This document shows, one piece after another, positions 1 through 8,639 of a stretch of DNA of 64,000 nt. A program made the translations under genes and the position numbers. The notes under the pieces are model-generated. The model worked only from the letters and a program-made list of their open reading frames with translations, did no database searches and had not been told where the DNA came from. Position 1 is the first letter of the stretch. Each line of letters opens with the position of its first letter. The stretch comes from DASYFG01 sp036498565 (GTDB taxonomy: Bacteria; Bacillota; Bacilli; Lactobacillales; Lactobacillaceae): NCBI GenBank assembly GCA_036498565.1, contig DASYFG010000003.1:124001-188000 (forward strand), written 5' to 3'.

Positions 1-1080
1 GAAATTTCACAAGCGGCGGTCGCGCATAATATTGCGACCGTTGCCAAAGTGAGTGGCGCGGAAAAAATATTTTTAGCGGTGAAATCCAATGCCTACGGCT
101 TTGGTTTGGTGCCGATGTCACAAGCCGCAGTGGCCGGTGGTGTTTATGGTTTGGCCGTGGCGGTGCTGGATGAAGCTTTGGCGTTGCGGCATGAACGCAT
201 TACGCGCCCGATTATGATTTTGGGCATTTCGCCTGCGCAATATGCGGAAATCATGGCGGTGCAACACATTATTGCCACGGTTGTGAGCTATGATTGGCTA
301 GTTGAAGCCGAACAAAATTTGTCGGGCGAACAGCGGTTGCACGTCTCGCTGGGCGTGGATACCGGCATGGGGCGGATTGGTTTTCGCGATCGCGCCGAGT
401 TGGCACGCGCGATTGATTTTGTGTTGGCGCACGCTGACAAATTCGATTACGTCGGCTTATTTACGCATTTTGCCGATAGTGACAGCGCCGATCGAACGTA
501 TTTTGATTTGCAAATGAAGCGTTGGGAATATTTGACGGCCGGTTTGCCGGAGCCGGAATTTTATCATGTGGCCAATTCTGGGGCGGCGATGTACCACGCT
601 GATGAAGTGCCGCACGACGTGATTCGCGTGGGTACGGTGATTTATGGCATTGAACCTTCGCGCGGTGAGCTAGCGGACGGCAAAAATTTGCAGCCGGTGA
701 TGAGCTTGCGCAGTGAATTGAGCTTTGTCAAAGAATTGCCGGCTGGTGAAGGAATTAGTTATTCACATAAATATTTCACGACGACCGATGAGTGGATTGG
801 CACGATTCCGATTGGGTACGGGGATGGTTGGTTGCGCAAAATGACGAATTTTAACGTCATTATTGACGGGCAGTATGCGCCAATTGTCGGCCAAGTCGCC
901 ATGGATCAATTGATGATTCGTTTGCCACACGAATATCCGGTTGGCACAACGGTGACGTTCATCGGCCGCGACGGGAATTTGGAAAACACGCTCGAAGACG
1001 TCGCGCAGCATGCCGGTTTGGCACCTTGGGAGATTACGACTGGTTTGCAAGATCGTTTGCATCGGGTTTTGGTGGATTAA
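1..1080 (+). CDS. alr: Alanine racemase, 5' end outside window
   Basis: PLP enzyme that interconverts L- and D-alanine in the cytoplasm, supplying D-alanine for peptidoglycan and teichoic acid. The frame is open from the first base, so the start lies upstream; the GTG at 49 is internal. The PLP-lysine motif VKSNAYG is encoded near base 80. The C-terminal half holds ISYSHKY, which carries the second catalytic tyrosine, then YGDGWLR and VAMDQLMI, as in the family. About 360 residues are visible, so only some 15 are missing. The gene is followed at once by a bidirectional terminator and faces a convergent secreted-protein gene. The family call is secure. Confidence 0.97.
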   Translation, partial: EISQAAVAHNIATVAKVSGAEKIFLAVKSNAYGFGLVPMSQAAVAGGVYGLAVAVLDEALALRHERITRPIMILGISPAQYAEIMAVQHIIATVVSYDWLVEAEQNLSGEQRLHVSLGVDTGMGRIGFRDRAELARAIDFVLAHADKFDYVGLFTHFADSDSADRTYFDLQMKRWEYLTAGLPEPEFYHVANSGAAMYHADEVPHDVIRVGTVIYGIEPSRGELADGKNLQPVMSLRSELSFVKELPAGEGISYSHKYFTTTDEWIGTIPIGYGDGWLRKMTNFNVIIDGQYAPIVGQVAMDQLMIRLPHEYPVGTTVTFIGRDGNLENTLEDVAQHAGLAPWEITTGLQDRLHRVLVD

Positions 1081-1114
1081 AAAAGCATTTCAGAATATTC
1101 TGAAATGCTTTTTT
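1081..1114. terminator. Bidirectional intrinsic terminator
   Basis: Perfect 15-bp arms (1081-1095 and 1098-1112) with a 2-nt loop, an A-run on the left and a T-run on the right. It can end both alr and the convergent gene that stops at 1124. Confidence 0.9.
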
Positions 1115-1123
1115 CGCGATAAA

Positions 1124-4100
1124 TTACTTTACCGTATATGAAACAGTTGTTTTGTTGCTACCGTGTGAGGCGTTGTTAGTGACAATAAGTTGCACTTTTT
1201 GACCTTTTTTGATAGAACTTGAGATTTTCTTTGACAATTTACCGTTAGCTGGCACGGTGTATGTTGAAACTAATTTTTTCTTGTTATTGTATAACTTTAC
1301 AACCGCATTGGCTGTTGTTTGAAGTGACAATTTGTGTGTTTTAGCGGAAATTGTGAGGTGTTTAACCGCTGGTTTAGGTGAGGCGGTTACCTTAACAGTT
1401 TTGCTAGATGCAATGTAAGTCGAGGTCTTTGTATCAGTAGGTGCAATTTTAAGCGTGAGCTTAGCATTGGCTTTAAGCGTTGATAGTTTAAGGCTGTAAG
1501 CACCCTTGCTTGTCAGCTTGGCTTTTCCAATCACCTTTCCGGAATCATTAGAAACGGTGATTGTACTACCAGCTGGTGCGCCGGAAACGGTACCGCGAAC
1601 AATCTTTGTCAATGAGTAGATAGTATTGACCTTGATAGAAGTTTTGACCTGCTTTAGATAAACAGCAGTGAACTTTGTTGATGTGCTGATTTTTACCTTA
1701 GCACTAGCCTTATAAGTTTTACCATTAGCAGTCCAGTTTTTGAAGACGTAGCCCTTCTTGGCAGGACCCTTTGGCAAAGTCACAGTTGTGCCAGGCAAAA
1801 CAGATTGAGAAGCAGGCGCGGTAGCACCAGTGGCAACATAGCTGACCGTTTGATAAGCCGTGTAGATCGCAGTGAACTTCGTGTCACGGGTGATAGTAAC
1901 TTTGGCGGCTGCACTGTAACGCTTGCCATCTACTGAACTCAACCAAGCATCAAAGTGGTAACCATTTTTCACAGGACCTGCAGGTAGTGTAAAGGTTGAA
2001 CCAGTTTTAACGCTTTGATCACGAGGAACAGATGTAGCACCTAGTGCGCTAAATGTAACGGTTTGATATGTGATTTGTGGGGTGTACTGTGCCACAAATG
2101 TTGTTGATTCGCTAATTGTTACTGTTTTACCCGCCGCGTACAATGTCTTACCGTCAGCGCCTAGCCAACCAGAAAATACATAGCCAGCTTTGTTGGGACC
2201 TGCAGGCAGGGTGATAGATTCACCAGTTTTAACTGTTTGTTCAGCTGGTGCAGTAGCTCCGTTAGCGACAAATGTTACAGTTGCAGTTGTGTTGACAGGA
2301 TCTGTTGGCGTTGTATCGGCAGGTACTAGTTTAATGTCATGACGATCAACGACACGTAAGTTCAGATCATCATCGGTGTCGTTCATGTTCGTTGATTTAG
2401 AACCATCAGGATTGGTGATTTGGTCAGTACCTGTTAAGTAACGTGAACCGAATCCTGTTACTTCAATTTTATTACCAACTTTGACAATATCTGAAATATC
2501 AACAGAAGGGGTGATATAACCGTCGATATAGACTGGTAACACATTGTCCAACATGAGTTTACCTTCTGTCAAATCAACACTAGTTACAGTTCCAACCGTT
2601 TTGATATATTGACTGATAGCAGCATTACTACGTGCCTGTTGAGGTGTCAAAGTGATTGGTGTAACGGTCTCAGGTGTGTTAGACAAGATTTTGTAGCTGG
2701 TTACACGTAGCTCTTTTTCACCATAATATGCTCCCAAAGTGCCAGTAATTTGAACGCGCAAACCTTGGGCGGCTTTTGGATCAATCAATGGGAAAATGTT
2801 GATTGATCCGGTACCGTCAGACATGTAAGTTGATCCTTCGGCAAAGGCTGCTGAAGTTGGCTTACCATCTACAATCAAACCAGATGAATTAGACGTCAAG
2901 GTACCTTCAATTGTGAATTCTTCACCTTCTTGAGTTGAATTCAATACATCTTTGATTGAAGTTGTTTGCGTTGGTGCAATTTCTGAAATTAAGTTTTTTG
3001 CAATCGTTGTGTTTGCTGATGGCAAAGCAGCAGCGTAATCGGTTGATTCAGCAACTTCAAAGTCAGATAGGAAAGCTGTACCAGCTGCGACAACTTTTGA
3101 ACCAGAAGGTAGTGTTTCAGATGTTAATTCTGCTGTTCCACCCTTTGGTGCTGTCTGAATGACGCCAGCTTCATCATCCATACCAAATCCGTCTTGGTCA
3201 GTATCTATTGAGGTTGTGCCTTCATAAGGTACTTGGACAACTTGCGTTTGGTCAGCGACTTTAGCTACATCTTGCACTGTTTTTCCAGCAGCATCTGTCA
3301 AACGTGCGCCGTCAGCGCCGATAATATAACCTTGGGCGTCTTTTTTGGCCACTGTTTTACCATCAGACGCTTCAGAAGGTGTGTGTGTTGATACTAAAGT
3401 TTGGATGTTGGTGTTTGTTTCGTCACTAGTGTGCACGCTAGCACCACTATAGAAACTATAAACCTGCGTTGGATCCAAGTTAGACATCAATTGTTGATTG
3501 TTAATGTTGAAGTTTGCACCAGTAAATGACAAACGGTAGTCTTCGTTGACCTTAATGGCATCGTCGATTACTTCATCATCACCGATTCGAGCTGCTGAGC
3601 CAACTGCTTTCAAAATTTGATTAAGCTGTTCAGATGAATCGGTGTCAGGTGCTGGTGTGTGCGTACTCTTTGTGTCGTATGAATAGTCGGCGGTTCCCAT
3701 GACTACCAACGTTTTACCAGGTTCAGCTGACCATTCTTTCAACACTTCAATTTCAGCAGCTGTGTAGACTTTCTTATTAGTGTTCGTCAATTGTGGTGCT
3801 GAAATCAAAAAGGCGGAGTATTGATCTAACACGTCTTTTGTAATTGGGTCAGTTAACGTTGTTACGGTTGCATTCCCAGCTGCTGCTAAGCTAGTGAAGG
3901 TTGTAAATTTACCAGGATACTTGGTGTCGTTAACGTAGAAGTTGTTGTGCGCACCGTCAATAGCAATTTTAACTAACTTGTTAGGGTCCTTAACACTCAA
4001 TGACAAGTCTTTGGTAAATGTTTTTGTTTCACCATTCAAAGTACCTTCTACAATCACAGAAACTTTTTGAGTACCGTCTGTGTCAGGAATCCAGTCATAA

Positions 4101-6709
4101 GCTAAAGTTTTTGTTGTTGAGCCTGTAACAACTTGAGGTGTTGTGTCTTCGTTAATGATAGTGTTGCCAGTTTTGTAGGTGATTTTTGAAATTTTAAAAT
4201 CACTGGCTTCGTTGTTGTATAGGTCGGCATTCAGCGTTACTTTTTGCCCCTTGATAGCCATTGATTGAGCGGCTTTCAAATCATTCAAACCAACTTTTTC
4301 AACAGTGCCCGTCCAAACTGGTGCTGAAATGATAATGTCACCGTCAGCTTCAGTTGCTTTAACGACATAGTAGGTGTTGTTGTCAGGAAGTGTTTTGTCA
4401 AACGTTACCGTGTTGGCGTTGTCATAAGTTTGGGTGGCAATTACCTTACCGCCATTTCCTAACAACTCAACTTTTTGAATTTTGTCCGTGCTGTCGGGAT
4501 CTGACAAAGAGGCTTTAATGTTAACTGTGTCAGGACGATTATCTAAAACAGTTCCCATCACTTCGTCATTCAATGTGTAAGACATCGTGGTGTTTTTGTC
4601 TTCCGATGCGTACACATGACGGTTCTTCATAGCAGAGGTGATTGAGTCTTTGTCTAACTTGTCCGCAAGCACGACTGTTCGAGCATCGTTGGCTGCTCCC
4701 CACTTGCCTTTGTGGTTGTCTTGGTTGTTAGATGGTGCAACGTGCCAGCCTTTATCAAGCGCTAGGAAGTATTCATCGTATGATGGGAAATAACCAGTTT
4801 GGTGAACCACACCTTCACCGTTACCAACTTCAACTAAGGACATGGCGCTATCACGGGCAGGTGTCCAGTAAGAGAAGTCATCGAAGTTTCCAAATGTTGG
4901 CCCGGGATGGTTGAACTGAGAAACTGCGTTTGGTGATAGAGTTGCAAGTGTGTCGTAGTAACGTTGCAAACCAATATCATCAGTTTTGTTGTTGTACCAT
5001 GAATTTTGACGCGATGTAAAGGCGTTTTGAGCGTCGGCTGTTGTCATGTTCAACGTGTTAATGTGGCCTGGGCCGGATGACCAAGTCATTTCAAAACCAT
5101 ACATAGCTAAGAAATTAGACGTTGTTGCAGCTGCAGCTTGTTGGAATCCTTCTGTGAAATCAGAAATTCCGTCGCTATCCGCATCGCTAGTACCGTTTGT
5201 AACTAGTTGGTTAGCGGTTGTTGTATTAGCTGCTTCGAAGTAGTTTGAATGATCCGTGACAATTTCAAAATCCAAACCAGCATCTTTAGATGACTTGAAC
5301 GCGTCAGAGGGCTTACCAATTCCGTCTGAATACATGGTGTGTGCATGGAACCCACCGAAGTAAGGTTTTAGTTTACTTGTATCAGTTGAATTTAAAGTAT
5401 ATGAATATGTCGTTTCGTCACTTTTTAGATAATTGTCAGATTCTGCGCGAGTTGTGATTTGCAGCGGGAATTGATCTGCAGTAAAAGTTAGGGGCTTGTC
5501 GGCATCATATACTTTTTCTTCGCTGGTTGCTTGTGTATCAGAACCAACGTTTGAAGTGATTTTGTAGAAAATTTTAGCATTTGCATCATCTGTTTCACTT
5601 AATTTAACGGGTGTGCTAACACGTAAAGCAGAACCGTTAGATTTGTTTGACGTAACAGGTGATAAAGTCTTTTGAGAATAGGTATAAGTAATTGGAGTTG
5701 ACTTGGTACCGTCAGTTGATTCGGTCCAAGCTTCGATTGTTGCTTGATGAGCGTCATTGAATTGATCAATGGTCACCGCTGCGTGGTTTTTTTCAGGTGC
5801 TGTTACTTCGTTACCATTGTTGTATTTGTAATGAATTGTTGCGTCGGTGTTGGCAACTGTTAAGTTAATTGTCTGCCCCTTAGGAACTAGTGTGCCATCG
5901 TCTAAGTCGGCTTTGGCGTCGTTTTCACCGTAGTAACGTGTACCTGTTAATACGACGTTGTTTAAGCGTGACGTTGACATATTCGTTCCTTCAGCCGTTG
6001 CAGCACCGGGCTTTCCTGGTGCCGCATAGGCCGTGTTGCGACTTGTTTGACGCCAGCGAACGAAGAACTTTGACATGTTGCTTAATGATTCAGGTAGACT
6101 GGCATTTTTTACAACACCAGCACCAGTTCCGTTACTTGTTTGTCCGTCAGATGCTAAATAAGTGTTGTATTTTTGACTAACCTCAATTTTCTTAGCATCG
6201 TCAACGGTTGTCCATGTGCCGCTTGTGGGATCAACAGGATTGTAGTCCGTTGAATATTCCAACGTGAAGTCCCCAGGTCCCTTGGCGTTAGACATTTGTT
6301 GTGAGCTGATTTGTAGATTTTGGTAGCCCAATGAAGAAACTTGCATAATCCACGAGGCACCGACATTCCAATAGTTTCCTGTCGGAGTTGCAGGGGCGCC
6401 ATCCGTATTAACGACAATAGGCAAACCGCTGGAATGCGTTAGCTGACTCAAGTCCTTATTTAGTCCGCTGTTAGCTGTATAAAACGTTGGGGACTTCGAA
6501 GCAGTTTGGTTTGTTGCGAAACCAGCAAAGCCAGCTAACGGATACCGAGTTGCAACAGGCGCGTCGGTTGTTGTGCTGTTCTGCGTGCTCGCGTTGGAAG
6601 TTGAAGTGTCAGCAGCTACCATTACAACAGAGCTGAAGGGGGTGGCGATTGTTGACATTGTAAGTAATGTCAATAAGCTAAGTGATACCCCACGAAGCGG
6701 TTTAGTCAT
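1124..6709 (-). CDS. Giant secreted PHP-domain metallohydrolase with InlB-type repeats
   Basis: 1861 residues. A signal peptide occupies about residues 1-34 (basic start, hydrophobic core, VAAD cleavage region). Apparent domains in order: a Ser/Thr-rich linker; a chitobiase-C-like beta domain (about 257-345); a PHP/CehA-type metallohydrolase domain (about 450-705) with FHAHTMYSDG and a VTDHSNYF motif as metal ligands; Ig-like modules (about 735-905); a region resembling glutamine-amidotransferase/DUF4350 folds (about 910-1020); an OB-fold-like segment (about 1250-1430); three InlB/Listeria-Bacteroides repeats (about 1476-1685, each with GY.F..W and TF.A.Y); and a lysine-rich beta C-terminus. 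There is no LPXTG motif, so wall attachment would be non-covalent. The RBS AGAGGAGA precedes the ATG. A secreted phosphoesterase or nuclease is an inference; the substrate is unknown. Confidence 0.75.
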   Translation of the reverse strand: MTKPLRGVSLSLLTLLTMSTIATPFSSVVMVAADTSTSNASTQNSTTTDAPVATRYPLAGFAGFATNQTASKSPTFYTANSGLNKDLSQLTHSSGLPIVVNTDGAPATPTGNYWNVGASWIMQVSSLGYQNLQISSQQMSNAKGPGDFTLEYSTDYNPVDPTSGTWTTVDDAKKIEVSQKYNTYLASDGQTSNGTGAGVVKNASLPESLSNMSKFFVRWRQTSRNTAYAAPGKPGAATAEGTNMSTSRLNNVVLTGTRYYGENDAKADLDDGTLVPKGQTINLTVANTDATIHYKYNNGNEVTAPEKNHAAVTIDQFNDAHQATIEAWTESTDGTKSTPITYTYSQKTLSPVTSNKSNGSALRVSTPVKLSETDDANAKIFYKITSNVGSDTQATSEEKVYDADKPLTFTADQFPLQITTRAESDNYLKSDETTYSYTLNSTDTSKLKPYFGGFHAHTMYSDGIGKPSDAFKSSKDAGLDFEIVTDHSNYFEAANTTTANQLVTNGTSDADSDGISDFTEGFQQAAAATTSNFLAMYGFEMTWSSGPGHINTLNMTTADAQNAFTSRQNSWYNNKTDDIGLQRYYDTLATLSPNAVSQFNHPGPTFGNFDDFSYWTPARDSAMSLVEVGNGEGVVHQTGYFPSYDEYFLALDKGWHVAPSNNQDNHKGKWGAANDARTVVLADKLDKDSITSAMKNRHVYASEDKNTTMSYTLNDEVMGTVLDNRPDTVNIKASLSDPDSTDKIQKVELLGNGGKVIATQTYDNANTVTFDKTLPDNNTYYVVKATEADGDIIISAPVWTGTVEKVGLNDLKAAQSMAIKGQKVTLNADLYNNEASDFKISKITYKTGNTIINEDTTPQVVTGSTTKTLAYDWIPDTDGTQKVSVIVEGTLNGETKTFTKDLSLSVKDPNKLVKIAIDGAHNNFYVNDTKYPGKFTTFTSLAAAGNATVTTLTDPITKDVLDQYSAFLISAPQLTNTNKKVYTAAEIEVLKEWSAEPGKTLVVMGTADYSYDTKSTHTPAPDTDSSEQLNQILKAVGSAARIGDDEVIDDAIKVNEDYRLSFTGANFNINNQQLMSNLDPTQVYSFYSGASVHTSDETNTNIQTLVSTHTPSEASDGKTVAKKDAQGYIIGADGARLTDAAGKTVQDVAKVADQTQVVQVPYEGTTSIDTDQDGFGMDDEAGVIQTAPKGGTAELTSETLPSGSKVVAAGTAFLSDFEVAESTDYAAALPSANTTIAKNLISEIAPTQTTSIKDVLNSTQEGEEFTIEGTLTSNSSGLIVDGKPTSAAFAEGSTYMSDGTGSINIFPLIDPKAAQGLRVQITGTLGAYYGEKELRVTSYKILSNTPETVTPITLTPQQARSNAAISQYIKTVGTVTSVDLTEGKLMLDNVLPVYIDGYITPSVDISDIVKVGNKIEVTGFGSRYLTGTDQITNPDGSKSTNMNDTDDDLNLRVVDRHDIKLVPADTTPTDPVNTTATVTFVANGATAPAEQTVKTGESITLPAGPNKAGYVFSGWLGADGKTLYAAGKTVTISESTTFVAQYTPQITYQTVTFSALGATSVPRDQSVKTGSTFTLPAGPVKNGYHFDAWLSSVDGKRYSAAAKVTITRDTKFTAIYTAYQTVSYVATGATAPASQSVLPGTTVTLPKGPAKKGYVFKNWTANGKTYKASAKVKISTSTKFTAVYLKQVKTSIKVNTIYSLTKIVRGTVSGAPAGSTITVSNDSGKVIGKAKLTSKGAYSLKLSTLKANAKLTLKIAPTDTKTSTYIASSKTVKVTASPKPAVKHLTISAKTHKLSLQTTANAVVKLYNNKKKLVSTYTVPANGKLSKKISSSIKKGQKVQLIVTNNASHGSNKTTVSYTVK

Positions 6710-6775
6710 GATTGTTATTCTCCTCTTAAGTTTGCGATCATGATTGGATGATGAACATTTTTTAGATAATGCTCG

Positions 6776-6850
6776 TGATGATTTGAGACGGTCTGTTTAA
6801 TGCAATTAGACCCTCAGACATTATACGTTAAATGAAACTTAAATTTAAGC
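6776..6850 (-). promoter_or_regulatory. Promoter and leader hairpin of the secreted metallohydrolase gene
   Basis: On the minus strand a consensus TATAAT lies at 6825-6820 with only a weak -35. Just downstream, GGTCT and AGACC (about 6790-6812) form a 5-bp inverted repeat in the leader. The region 6710-6995 holds no gene; it contains only this promoter and the rlmD promoter. Confidence 0.5.
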
Positions 6851-6980
6851 GAATTTACGTATGGAATTGGTAAAAAACATGTAAATTTGTAAAATATTAC
6901 CGAACGATAAGGGTGTTTAATTGATAATGTTCGTTTTTTAGGGTTTTCTGTGTCAAATGATAGTGAACGGGGTGTTTTCA

Positions 6981-6995
6981 TGCTAAACTAAACAC
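6981..6995 (+). promoter_or_regulatory. Extended -10 promoter of rlmD, apparently leaderless
   Basis: TG-C-TAAACT at 6981-6989 is an extended -10 whose last base is separated from the ATG by only six bases. No Shine-Dalgarno sequence is present. Transcription would start on or next to the A of the start codon. tatD has the same geometry. Confidence 0.55.
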
Positions 6996-8408
6996 ATGAA
7001 TAATTACCGTAAACCCTACAACAAAAACTCCCGTCAAAACAATGTGCAAGTTGAAATTGGCCAAAAATTTCCGTTGACGATTAAGCGAATCGGCATTAAC
7101 GGTGAAGGTATTGGTTATTTTAAGCGTAAAATTGTCTTTATCGATGGTGCTTTGCCTGATGAAGTGGTGACGGCCAAAGTCACAGAAGTGACTGAAAAAT
7201 ACATTAAAGCCAAAACCGTCACGGTGCGTGAAGCATCGCCAGATCGCGTGACAGTGCCGGATAAGCCAGCTTACAAAGTCGGCGGTATGGAACTTGCGCA
7301 CATGAATTATGACGCACAATTGCGTTTCAAGCGCGATGTCATCGCACAGGCTTTGGAAAAATTCCAACCGCGCGGTTGGACGGCGTATGATTTGCGGCCA
7401 ACTTTGGGGATGGAAAAGCCTTACGGTTATCGCAACAAGGCGCAATTTCCAATTCGTAAAATCGGCGGCGAAGTGCGCTTAGGCATGTACGAAGCTGGCA
7501 GCCATAAGTTGGTGGATTTGCCGGAAGTGCCAACGCAACACCCGGCAACGATGAAAGTTTTGCGTCAGGTGCGCGAATTGGTGATTGCCAACGACATCAG
7601 TATTTATGATGAAAAGGCGAACCGTGGGGATTTGAAAACTTTGATTGCCCGTGTTTCAGCGACAAATGGCGATGTGCAAGTGACGTTGGTAACGCAAAAC
7701 CGTGATTTTGCTGGTCGTGACGAATTGGTCGCTGCCATCCAAACACATTTGCCGGAAGTGGTCGGCATTTTCCAAAATGTGCAACACGAAAAAACGTCGC
7801 TCATCTGGGGTGAGCGCACGTACAAGTTGTGGGGTGCAGATTACATCGAAGAAACGGTGTTGGGTAAAACATTCCAGCTATCACCGCGCGCCTTTATGCA
7901 GTTGAACTATGAGCAAATGATTGTCGCGTACAACGAGGCTTTGGCGGCCTTGGATTTGACCCGTGCGGACAAATTAGTGGACGCGTACGCGGGAGTCGGC
8001 ACGATTGGAATCACATTGGCTGATCACGCTGGCGAAGTGCGCGGTATGGAAACGATTGAAGAAGCCGTTGACGACGCTAATGACAACGCCGAACGCAACG
8101 GTGCCGACAACGCCACTTATGAAATGGGCACGGCCGATGAATTATTTGCCGAATGGCAAGCCGAAGGCTGGATTGCTGACGCGTTAGTGGTTGACCCGCC
8201 ACGCACTGGTTTGGAACCTGCGTTGCGTCGTGAAATTTTACGGACAAAGCCAGAGAAGTTTGTTTATATTTCATGTAACGCTTCAACGTTGGCGCGTGAT
8301 TTGGTGGAATTGACGCAAGTTTATGATGTTGAATACATCCAAAGTATCGACATGTTCCCCCAAACCGCCCGTTGGGAAGGCGTGGTTAAGTTTAAAAAAA
8401 GAGTGTGA
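6996..8408 (+). CDS. rlmD: 23S rRNA (uracil-C5)-methyltransferase, RumA/RlmD family
   Basis: SAM-dependent methyltransferase of the TrmA/RumA family, which makes 5-methyluridine in 23S rRNA. An N-terminal TRAM-like domain (about residues 18-80) is followed by the Rossmann methyltransferase domain. The motifs VDPPRTGLE and YISCNASTLARDL are present, and the cysteine of the latter is the family's catalytic nucleophile. The usual CxxxxxCGGC iron-sulfur cluster cysteines are absent: the matching stretch reads AYKVGGMELAHM. The last two sense codons and the stop (8400-8408) are formed by the start of a repeat element, so the natural C-terminus was slightly changed. The methylated position cannot be told from sequence alone. 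Confidence 0.93.
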   Translation: MNNYRKPYNKNSRQNNVQVEIGQKFPLTIKRIGINGEGIGYFKRKIVFIDGALPDEVVTAKVTEVTEKYIKAKTVTVREASPDRVTVPDKPAYKVGGMELAHMNYDAQLRFKRDVIAQALEKFQPRGWTAYDLRPTLGMEKPYGYRNKAQFPIRKIGGEVRLGMYEAGSHKLVDLPEVPTQHPATMKVLRQVRELVIANDISIYDEKANRGDLKTLIARVSATNGDVQVTLVTQNRDFAGRDELVAAIQTHLPEVVGIFQNVQHEKTSLIWGERTYKLWGADYIEETVLGKTFQLSPRAFMQLNYEQMIVAYNEALAALDLTRADKLVDAYAGVGTIGITLADHAGEVRGMETIEEAVDDANDNAERNGADNATYEMGTADELFAEWQAEGWIADALVVDPPRTGLEPALRREILRTKPEKFVYISCNASTLARDLVELTQVYDVEYIQSIDMFPQTARWEGVVKFKKRV

Positions 8409-8525
8409 AGCCCGTTTTCGGCGTAGCCGAAATGGGAAGCGTAGACTAAGTGATTGACACGGGAAATGCACCGCATTTTCTGTGGTAATGGCTTAGTCCT
8501 AGCTTGCCAAGGTCGCAACACGTTT
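8400..8525 (+). repeat. AGAGTGTGA...ACACGTTT structured repeat, copy 1 (long)
   Basis: 126 bp. It starts with AGAGTGTGA inside the rlmD stop region and ends with CAACACGTTT. The ends pair (GTGT/ACAC). A first hairpin is TTTCGGC-gta-GCCGAAA. A long second stem contains ACTAAG/CTTAGT, an internal loop GCGTAG x CCTAGC, and an apical helix CACGGGAAATGC/GCATTTTCTGTG. The architecture matches copies 3 and 4 although the paired bases differ. Confidence 0.85.
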
Positions 8526-8530
8526 CAACA

Positions 8531-8602
8531 AGAGTGTGATAGGTGGTCGCGCGTAGCGCGATGGTTGGCTTACGCCTAACCAACCAAACCGAGAACATGT
8601 TT
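8531..8602 (+). repeat. Structured repeat, copy 2 (short)
   Basis: 72 bp, separated from copy 1 by 5 bp. It starts AGAGTGTGA and ends ACATGTTT, a one-base variant of ACACGTTT. It keeps the first hairpin (TCGCGC-gta-GCGCGA) and has a second hairpin GGTTGGC-ttac-GCC-t-AACC, but lacks the long stem with the AAATGC apex. Confidence 0.75.
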
Positions 8603-8603
8603 C

Positions 8604-8633
8604 AAAAAAAGCGTAGCCATGCTACGCTTTTTT
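8604..8633. terminator. Bidirectional intrinsic terminator
   Basis: The 7-bp stem GCGTAGC/GCTACGC (8611-8627) is flanked by A7 and T6. It serves rlmD with its repeats on the plus strand and the convergent oxidoreductase gene on the minus strand. Confidence 0.9.
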
Positions 8634-8639
8634 GCTTAC

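Noticed and set aside
3000..6400. Several plus-strand frames of 60-96 codons within the large secreted-protein gene
   Set aside because: They are antisense shadows without RBS, promoter or recognisable sequence; the minus-strand frame has clear domains.
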